NCBI GenBank assembly: GCA_045577675.1
Contig: JAZNIV010000035.1
Location: 1-11,559 of the forward strand
Direction: 5' to 3'
Origin: UBA1738 sp045577675
GTDB lineage: Bacteria > Bacillota > Clostridia > UBA1381
Length of the DNA stretch: 11,559 bases
The position numbers were made by a program, and so were the translations under genes. The notes beneath the pieces are model-generated. The model made no database searches, had not been told where the DNA came from, and saw only the letters and a list, made by a program, of their open reading frames with translations. Below, piece after piece: positions 7,268 through 11,559 of the stretch (its first letter is position 1; each line of letters begins with the position of its first letter).

Positions 7268-7316
7268 ATTAAAACTTCCGGAATTTATTGTACCATAAAA
7301 ATCCGGAAGTTTCAAT
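7268..7316. repeat. Inverted repeat flanking the argH -10 box
   Basis: AAACTTCCGGA (7272-7282) and TCCGGAAGTTT (7302-7312) are perfect 11-base inverted arms around a 19-base loop. In argG-to-argH read-through RNA the stem could reach 15 pairs (7316-7302 with 7282-7268, including one G-U). One arm sits between the -35 and -10 of the proposed argH promoter, the other at its start point. Each arm contains the palindromic core TCCGGA, with centres 25 bases apart. It may be a repressor operator, an attenuating or processing hairpin for argG read-through RNA, or both; the sequence alone does not decide. Confidence 0.7.
7287..7315 (-). promoter_or_regulatory. Candidate internal promoter of argH
   Basis: On the minus strand TTGAAA (7315-7310), a 17-base spacer and TACAAT (7292-7287) form a good sigma-A promoter, with TGG before the -10 matching the extended -10 pattern. 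The predicted start is near 7280, giving a leader of about 33 bases to argH. It implies that argH can be expressed apart from argG. Confidence 0.62.
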
Positions 7317-7336
7317 ATTATTTTTTAATTGATTTT

Positions 7337-7414
7337 TGCATTGCGACAGCAATGCACATAAGTTTTTGCCACGCTTTTTTTCAAAAAGCGTGTGGGGTAT
7401 GGGGCAAAGCCCCA
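7337..7414. repeat. Cluster of three hairpins between argG and argH
   Basis: Three palindromes are packed in 78 bases. They are TGCATTGC/GCAATGCA (7337-7344 and 7349-7356, loop GACA), CACGCTTTTT/AAAAAGCGTG (7370-7379 and 7383-7392, loop TTC) and TGGGGC/GCCCCA (7400-7405 and 7409-7414, loop AAA). The G-rich block GGGG...GGGGCAAAGCCCC contrasts with the AT-rich surroundings. On the minus strand the cluster begins 9 bases after the argG stop codon. No long U-tract follows any stem on the minus strand, so a simple terminator is unlikely. It resembles the multi-palindrome intergenic repeats scattered through many clostridial genomes; that identity is inference because only one copy lies in this window. 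Confidence 0.65.
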
Positions 7415-7423
7415 AAATGTATA

Positions 7424-8653
7424 TTATTTCTTATACTTATTTTCGCCGTTCTTATTCATCATCATGGCACGAACCTTGAGCGGAAGTCCATAAAGGTTGA
7501 TAAAGCCTTCGCTGTCCTTATGTGAATAAAGCTCATGTGAATCACCAAATGATGCGATGTCCTCATTGTAAAGTGAATATGGGCTTGTAGCACCTGCCGG
7601 GTAGATATTACCCTTATAAAGCTTAAGCTTAACATCACCTGTAACGGTTTCGTCCATAACATCAAACATTGCACTCATTGCCTCGCGAAGCGGAGTGAAC
7701 CATTTTCCGTCGTATACAAGCTCTGCAAACTTCACAGCAGACTGACGTTTAAAGCTTTGTGTATCACGGTCAAGACAGAGATATTCAAGCTCTTTAATTG
7801 CGGCATAAAGAATTGTTCCGCCCGGAGTTTCATAAACACCTCTTGACTTCATACCAACTAAGCGGTCTTCAACTATATCTGCGATACCTACGCCGTATGC
7901 ACCGCCGATTTTGTTTAGTTCTTCGAGTAGTGCCAAAGGCTCCATTTTCTTTCCGTCAAGTGCAACTGCCTCGCCCTTTTCAAAGCTGATTGTAACATAC
8001 TTAGCTTCATCAGGTGCTGCCTCAGGTGAAACACCAAGCTTTAACAGGCTGTCAAGCTGTGGCTCGTTTGCAGGATTTTCAAGGTCCATACCTTCGTGGC
8101 TTATGTGCCATACGTTACGGTCACGAGAGTAAAGCTCTTTTTTAGTAACAGGAATCTCAATTCCGTGTGCATTTGCATAGTCAACAGCATCTTCACGTGA
8201 CTTAATATCCCATATTCTCCATGGTGCGATAACCTTGAGGCTTGGATTTAATGCCTTTATCGTAAGCTCAAAACGAACCTGGTCATTACCTTTACCTGTG
8301 CAGCCGTGACAAATTGCGGTTGCACCCTCCTTTTCAGCAATTTCAACAAGCTTTTTTGCAATAATAGGACGTGCGTGAGAAGTACCTAAAAGATACTTGC
8401 CCTCATACTCAGCACCTGATTTAACAACAGGCCAGATATAATCCTTTACATATTCAGCTTTAAGGTCTGCAATATAAAGCTTTGAAGCGCCTGCTTTTTT
8501 AGCACGCTCTTCAAGACCATCTGTTTCCTTGCCCTGACCAACGTCGCCGCAAACTGCAATTACTTCATAATCGTAGTTTTCCTTAAGCCACGGAATAATA
8601 ATTGATGTGTCAAGTCCTCCTGAATAAGCGAGAACAACTTTTTCTTTTGACAT
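7424..8653 (-). CDS. argG: Argininosuccinate synthase
   Basis: ArgG joins citrulline and aspartate at the cost of ATP to AMP plus pyrophosphate, the penultimate step of arginine synthesis. The 409-residue protein is full length. The ATP-pyrophosphatase loop AYSGGLDTS is at 9-17. YLLGTSHARP (87-96) and GCTGKGNDQVRFE (117-129) are the conserved citrulline/aspartate and ATP-binding segments, and RNVWHISHEGMDLE is the family's central signature. The ATG at 8653 follows GGGAGGA on the minus strand (8667-8661) by seven bases. It is the first gene of an argG-argH unit and is divergent from ruvC. Promoter and possible ArgR sites lie upstream. Identification is essentially certain. Confidence 0.98.
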   Translation of the reverse strand: MSKEKVVLAYSGGLDTSIIIPWLKENYDYEVIAVCGDVGQGKETDGLEERAKKAGASKLYIADLKAEYVKDYIWPVVKSGAEYEGKYLLGTSHARPIIAKKLVEIAEKEGATAICHGCTGKGNDQVRFELTIKALNPSLKVIAPWRIWDIKSREDAVDYANAHGIEIPVTKKELYSRDRNVWHISHEGMDLENPANEPQLDSLLKLGVSPEAAPDEAKYVTISFEKGEAVALDGKKMEPLALLEELNKIGGAYGVGIADIVEDRLVGMKSRGVYETPGGTILYAAIKELEYLCLDRDTQSFKRQSAVKFAELVYDGKWFTPLREAMSAMFDVMDETVTGDVKLKLYKGNIYPAGATSPYSLYNEDIASFGDSHELYSHKDSEGFINLYGLPLKVRAMMMNKNGENKYKK

Positions 8654-8675
8654 ATTGAAATTCCTCCCTTTTTGG

Positions 8676-8692
8676 TATACAATGTATGTATA
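8676..8692. repeat. Short inverted repeat in the argG leader
   Basis: TATACA (8676-8681) and TGTATA (8687-8692) are perfect inverted arms around five bases, just upstream of the argG ribosome binding site. It could be an accessory regulator site. In such AT-rich DNA it could also be chance, so I give it low weight. Confidence 0.3.
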
Positions 8693-8714
8693 TTTAACTT
8701 ATATTTATTGCTCA

Positions 8715-8748
8715 AGTATTATTATACATTTTTGTTTATAATTATGCA
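8715..8748 (-). promoter_or_regulatory. Candidate tandem ArgR (ARG) boxes over the argG promoter
   Basis: On the minus strand TGCATAATTATAAA (8748-8735) overlaps the -35 box and TGTATAATAATACT (8728-8715) covers the -10 box. Each has one mismatch to the core TGNAT-N4-ATNCA of bacterial ARG boxes. The centres are 20 bases apart, close to the two-turn spacing of paired ARG boxes in E. coli. The position suits repression by arginine-bound ArgR. AT-rich DNA yields such palindromes by chance, so this is a plausible operator rather than a proven one; no argR gene is in the window. Confidence 0.5.
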
Positions 8749-8749
8749 A
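8721..8749 (-). promoter_or_regulatory. Sigma-A promoter of argG
   Basis: On the minus strand TTGCAT (8749-8744), a 17-base spacer and a perfect TATAAT (8726-8721) precede argG. The predicted transcription start is near 8714, leaving a leader of about 60 bases. The spacing is optimal and four of six -35 bases match consensus. Confidence 0.75.
8737..8742 (+). promoter_or_regulatory. Possible -10 box for ruvC
   Basis: TATAAT at 8737-8742 would place a transcription start near 8749, 45 bases before ruvC. No credible -35 is found at 16-18 bases upstream. The element lies inside the putative upstream ArgR box of the divergent argG promoter. A weaker alternative is TTGTTT (8732-8737), 15 bases, TAAAAT (8753-8758). 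Confidence 0.3.
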
Positions 8750-8793
8750 TAGTAAAATGTAATAAAAGTATATAAAAACAGGAGGCATTTTTT

Positions 8794-9294
8794 GTGATTA
8801 TTTTAGGTATTGACCCGGGATATGCTATTGTGGGCATAGGGGTGCTTGAATATAAGGGAAATAAATTCCGCCCGATTGAATATAATGCAATCACTACGCA
8901 CTCATCTATGATAACCAGTCTGAGGCTTAAGAAGATAAAAGAGGAAATTAATATGTATCTGCATAAATATAAGCCTGATGCGGTTGCTATAGAGGAGCTG
9001 TTCTTTAACAATAACGCAAAAACCGCAATTGCTGTGGCACAGGCAAGAGGGGTGCTTGTGGCAGAGGTGGCAGATAAGGAAATCCCGATTTACGAATACA
9101 CACCGCTTCAGATAAAGCAGGCGGTTACAGGCTACGGACGGGCAGAAAAAGGGCAAATTCAGAAGATGGTAAAAATGCTGTTAGGACTTAATGCAGTTCC
9201 TAAGCCCGACGATGCTGCGGATGCTTTAGCGGTTGCAATTTGTCACGCACATTCGTCACATATCAATGAAGAGCTTGGAATGAACAGGCTGTAA
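8794..9294 (+). CDS. ruvC: RuvC, Holliday-junction resolvase
   Basis: RuvC is a dimeric, metal-dependent endonuclease that makes paired nicks in Holliday junctions. The 166-residue RNase H-like fold keeps the acidic catalytic tetrad: D7 in GIDPGY, E67 in AIEELFF, and D140 and D143 in PDDAADALA, matching D7, E66, D138 and D141 of the E. coli enzyme. The GTG start at 8794 is preceded by AGGAGG (8780-8785) with eight bases between. It is the first of three ruv genes in the same direction, with 122 bases before ruvA. The presence of RuvC favours a clostridial rather than a Bacillus-type host. Intact and of usual length. Confidence 0.97.
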   Translation: MIILGIDPGYAIVGIGVLEYKGNKFRPIEYNAITTHSSMITSLRLKKIKEEINMYLHKYKPDAVAIEELFFNNNAKTAIAVAQARGVLVAEVADKEIPIYEYTPLQIKQAVTGYGRAEKGQIQKMVKMLLGLNAVPKPDDAADALAVAICHAHSSHINEELGMNRL

Positions 9295-9300
9295 AATCCG

Positions 9301-9319
9301 TTACATACTTGTAATGTAA
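9301..9319. repeat. Short inverted repeat between ruvC and ruvA
   Basis: TTACAT (9301-9306) and ATGTAA (9314-9319) are inverted arms around seven bases, beginning six bases after the ruvC stop. No U-tract follows, so it is a poor terminator. It does not match the Gram-positive LexA box GAAC-N4-GTTC. Function unknown and possibly chance. Confidence 0.3.
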
Positions 9320-9334
9320 ACGTAAATGCGTGGT

Positions 9335-9362
9335 TTGACAAAATGTGATATAATTCTATTAT
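9335..9362 (+). promoter_or_regulatory. Promoter region of ruvAB
   Basis: A perfect TTGACA (9335-9340) is followed after 16 bases by TATTAT (9357-9362), an acceptable sigma-A pair with a start near 9369 and a leader of about 48 bases. Nested in it is TGATATAAT (9346-9354), an ideal extended -10 but only 8 bases from the TTGACA. Either element could drive ruvA and ruvB independently of ruvC. A second TATAAT occurs at 9369-9374. Confidence 0.6.
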
Positions 9363-9416
9363 AGTATGTATAATAGGGAAGAATTTACCGAAAAGGCTGA
9401 AAAGGAAGGAATCAGT

Positions 9417-10001
9417 ATGTATTACTATATCAGGGGTGAGCTTGTTTTAAAGCAGGATAACTTTGCCGTGGTGGATAACGGCGGTGTGGGGTATAAAATC
9501 TATACCTCGCAAAACAGTCTTTCGGGACTTGTGGTGGGAAGCAATGTCACTTTTTATACATATCTATACGTGAGAGAGGATATTTTTGATATTTACGGGT
9601 TTTCTACCAATGACGAGCTTTCTATGTTTTTACATCTTCTGTCAGTTTCGGGGGTAGGCCCAAAGGCTGCACTTGCTATTTTGTCGGTTATGACTCCGCA
9701 GCAGCTTGTCTTGGCTGTTATTACAAGCGATGCAAAAACTCTTACAAAGGCAAACGGAGTAGGAGCAAAAATGGCACAGCGTGTAATACTTGAGCTTAAG
9801 GACAAGCTCAAAAATGTGGATATTGTTCCGGATGAGGCATTTGGCGGGGAAATAATTGCTGAGGATAGTGCAAATGAGGCTGTAAGTGCGTTAATGGTTT
9901 TGGGGTATTCACAGCAGGAGGCAAAAAAGGCAGTTTCGGGGGTTGATATGACACTACCTACCGAGGAAATTGTAAAGCAGGCACTAATGAGGCTTATGTA
10001 G
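9417..10001 (+). CDS. ruvA: RuvA, Holliday-junction-binding subunit of the branch migration complex
   Basis: RuvA tetramers hold the four-way junction in a square-planar form and load RuvB rings. The 194-residue protein has the N-terminal OB-fold (about 1-62, beginning MYYYIRGEL). Two helix-hairpin-helix elements contain SVSGVGPKAALAIL (76-89) and ANGVGAKMAQRVILEL (112-127). An acidic flexible linker (about 135-150) precedes domain III (about 150-194), which contacts RuvB. I chose the ATG at 9417 because GGAAGGA (9404-9410) precedes it by six bases and the protein then starts like other RuvA. An upstream in-frame ATG at 9366 would add 17 unrelated residues and lie at the predicted transcription start. 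It is 23 bases before ruvB. Confidence 0.96.
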   Translation: MYYYIRGELVLKQDNFAVVDNGGVGYKIYTSQNSLSGLVVGSNVTFYTYLYVREDIFDIYGFSTNDELSMFLHLLSVSGVGPKAALAILSVMTPQQLVLAVITSDAKTLTKANGVGAKMAQRVILELKDKLKNVDIVPDEAFGGEIIAEDSANEAVSALMVLGYSQQEAKKAVSGVDMTLPTEEIVKQALMRLM

Positions 10002-10024
10002 TTCTTGATTGAAAGGGATAAAAG

Positions 10025-11035
10025 ATGATTTTTGATGATAACGAAAGAATAGTAACAGGTGATTTTCTTGACGAGGATGCCGATATTGAGATAGGACTTC
10101 GACCAAGACAGCTTTCAGACTATGTCGGTCAGGAAAAGGTTAAGGAAAACCTCGGTATTTATATTGATGCTGCCAAGGAACGCCGTGAGCCGCTTGACCA
10201 CGTGCTTTTATACGGGCCTCCTGGGCTTGGAAAGACAACGCTTGCCGGCATCATTTCAAATGAAATGGGTGTAAATATCCGAATAACAAGCGGACCTGCC
10301 ATTGAAAAGGCAGGAGATTTGGCTGCAATACTTACCAATTTATCGCAGAACGACATTCTCTTTATTGATGAAATACATAGAATGTCAAGAACTGTCGAAG
10401 AAATACTGTATCCGGCAATGGAGGACTATGCCCTTGATATTATAATCGGAAAGGGGCCGTCTGCAAAGTCAATTCGTCTTGATTTGCCTAAGTTTACTCT
10501 AATCGGTGCAACAACGCGTGCAGGGCTTTTAACTGCACCGCTTCGTGACCGTTTCGGAGTTATGGCAAGGCTTGAGCTTTATACACCGGAGGAGCTTATG
10601 CGGATTGTTAAAAGGTCTGCAGGAATACTGGGTGTTGAAATTGATGACGGCGGTGCGGAGGAAATTGCAAGCCGCTCAAGAGGAACACCGAGAATTTCAA
10701 ACAGGCTTTTAAAAAGAGTGCGTGATTTTGCACAGGTAAGGTTTGACGGGAAAATCACAAAGGAAGTGGCAGCCGAGTCCTTAAAACAGATGGAAATTGA
10801 CGATATGGGACTTGATAATATTGACAACAAGATGATTATGACAATGATAAAGAATTTCGGGGGAGGTCCGGTAGGACTTGAAACTATTGCTGCAACAATC
10901 GGTGAAGAGGCAAACACCATTGAGGACGTTTATGAGCCGTACTTAATGCAGCTTGGATTTATTTCAAGAACGCCAAGGGGAAGAATTGTGACGCAGGCGG
11001 GATATGAGCATTTTAAGGTGCCTATGCCCGAGTAA
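10025..11035 (+). CDS. ruvB: RuvB, AAA+ ATPase motor of Holliday-junction branch migration
   Basis: RuvB hexamers pull DNA through the RuvA-bound junction using ATP. The 336 residues contain the RuvB N-terminal signature LRPRQLSDYVGQ (25-36), Walker A GPPGLGKT (64-71), Walker B FIDEIH (113-118), sensor 1 GATTR (161-165) and arginine finger R174 in PLRDRFG. Sensor-2 region TPRISNRLLKRVRDFA is at 221-236. The C-terminal winged-helix DNA-binding domain contains GFISRTPRGR (311-320). Length is standard. The ATG at 10025 follows AAAGGG (10012-10017) by seven bases. It is co-transcribed with ruvA, and the next gene follows only 18 bases later without a visible terminator. Confidence 0.98.
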   Translation: MIFDDNERIVTGDFLDEDADIEIGLRPRQLSDYVGQEKVKENLGIYIDAAKERREPLDHVLLYGPPGLGKTTLAGIISNEMGVNIRITSGPAIEKAGDLAAILTNLSQNDILFIDEIHRMSRTVEEILYPAMEDYALDIIIGKGPSAKSIRLDLPKFTLIGATTRAGLLTAPLRDRFGVMARLELYTPEELMRIVKRSAGILGVEIDDGGAEEIASRSRGTPRISNRLLKRVRDFAQVRFDGKITKEVAAESLKQMEIDDMGLDNIDNKMIMTMIKNFGGGPVGLETIAATIGEEANTIEDVYEPYLMQLGFISRTPRGRIVTQAGYEHFKVPMPE

Positions 11036-11053
11036 AAGGGAGGAACAAGCTTA

Positions 11054-11559
11054 ATGAAAAAAATAGCAGTCACACTTATGCTTTTGTGTTGCTTTTTTAT
11101 TAACACAGCTGCCTCTGCCTCAATGATTCTTGAATATGACGGCGGAGTGCATAATTATACAGGAGCGGTGTATGAACTTGCAGTGAACGGAAAAACACTT
11201 TCCGACCTGCCCTTAGAGCCTATTATATTTAATGACAGAGCTTTAGTGCCTGTGCGTGAAGTGTTTGAAGCACTTGGTGCAAAGGTGGACTATGAGGAAA
11301 GCGATAAGTCTATTATAATTTCCTACGGGAAAAAAAGTGTGGGACTTAAAATCGGTTCATATTATGCCACTGTAAATAAGAAAAAGGAAACAATTCCCGA
11401 TAAGGTTGCACCAAGACTGATTGCAAAATGGGGAGAAAGTGCAAAAACTATGGTACCGGTGCGGTTTATTTCAGAAAGTGTCGGACTTGATGTGGATTTT
11501 GTTGAGGATAAGGGACTAATCAGTATATCGGACGGTACGGTAAGACCGTCTGCAAACCC
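11054..11559 (+). CDS. Exported stalk-domain (copper amine oxidase N-like) protein, 3' end outside window
   Basis: This reading frame is open to the window edge (168 complete codons). It starts at an ATG ten bases behind GGGAGG (11038-11043). A signal peptide is clear: a KK N-region, a hydrophobic core at about 4-18, and a likely signal peptidase I site after ASA at 20-22; the two cysteines at 12-13 do not form a lipobox. The mature part resembles the copper-amine-oxidase-like N-terminal (stalk) domain found in clostridial surface proteins: LAVNGKTL (42-49), ALVPVREVFEALGAKVDYE (63-81), SIIIS (86-90), then MVPVRFISESVGLDVDF (133-149) and LISIS (155-159). Despite the name there is no reason to infer copper binding or oxidase activity. 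Such domains often precede peptidoglycan hydrolase or other surface modules, but the C-terminal part that would define the job is missing. It is probably in the ruvAB transcript. Confidence 0.85.
   Translation, partial: MKKIAVTLMLLCCFFINTAASASMILEYDGGVHNYTGAVYELAVNGKTLSDLPLEPIIFNDRALVPVREVFEALGAKVDYEESDKSIIISYGKKSVGLKIGSYYATVNKKKETIPDKVAPRLIAKWGESAKTMVPVRFISESVGLDVDFVEDKGLISISDGTVRPSAN

Noticed and set aside
7247..7315. N-terminal extension of argH from a TTG at 7315.
   Set aside because: The extension runs through the putative promoter and inverted repeat. The family-typical N-terminus MAKLWGGRF begins at 7246 behind a good ribosome site.
9295..9416. A LexA/SOS box upstream of ruvA, expected because ruvAB is SOS-regulated in Bacillus.
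   Set aside because: No GAAC-N4-GTTC or close variant is present in this spacer or before ruvC.

Overview
The window looks like ordinary chromosome from a low-GC Gram-positive bacterium, most likely a member of the Clostridia. The ctsR-mcsA-mcsB-clpC order is a Firmicutes hallmark. RuvC, which Bacillus-type Bacilli lack in favour of RecU, lies beside ruvA and ruvB. Ribosome binding sites are strong AGGAGG types and several promoters are near-consensus sigma-A type. No mobile element, tRNA, rRNA or CRISPR array was seen. The window is gene-dense, with no gene-free stretch above 300 bases. Taxonomy below class level cannot be read from this sequence.

Layout. (1) 28-1392, minus: an RlmD/RumA-type 23S rRNA m5U methyltransferase, divergent from the next operon. 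(2) 1472-5815, plus: the class III heat-shock operon ctsR (repressor), mcsA (zinc-finger adaptor), mcsB (protein-arginine kinase) and clpC (AAA+ unfoldase). It is preceded by a TTGACA-16-TATAAT promoter and a textbook CtsR operator, and ends at a bidirectional terminator (5823-5855). (3) 5867-8653, minus: argG then argH, the last two steps of arginine synthesis. They are separated by a 177-base spacer holding several palindromes and a candidate internal promoter for argH; two ArgR-box-like palindromes overlap the argG promoter. (4) 8794-11035, plus: ruvC, ruvA and ruvB, the Holliday-junction branch-migration and resolution machinery. (5) 11054 to the window edge, plus: the 5' part of an exported stalk-domain (copper-amine-oxidase-N-like) protein directly behind ruvB.

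How the genes work together. CtsR represses its own operon. In the known Bacillus system, McsA activates McsB, which phosphorylates arginines on CtsR and on damaged proteins, and ClpC (with ClpP, not in this window) degrades the marked substrates. ArgG and ArgH convert citrulline plus aspartate to arginine plus fumarate. RuvA and RuvB migrate Holliday junctions and RuvC cuts them.

I found no new multi-gene system. The points worth a second look are small: a McsA reduced to one zinc finger, a CtsR operator with an extra overlapping heptad, an rlmD gene with no conventional start behind its Shine-Dalgarno, probable tandem ArgR sites at argG, a palindrome cluster between argG and argH, a palindrome wrapped around the argH promoter, and a ruvA promoter that resembles the ctsR promoter with 8 bases missing from the spacer.
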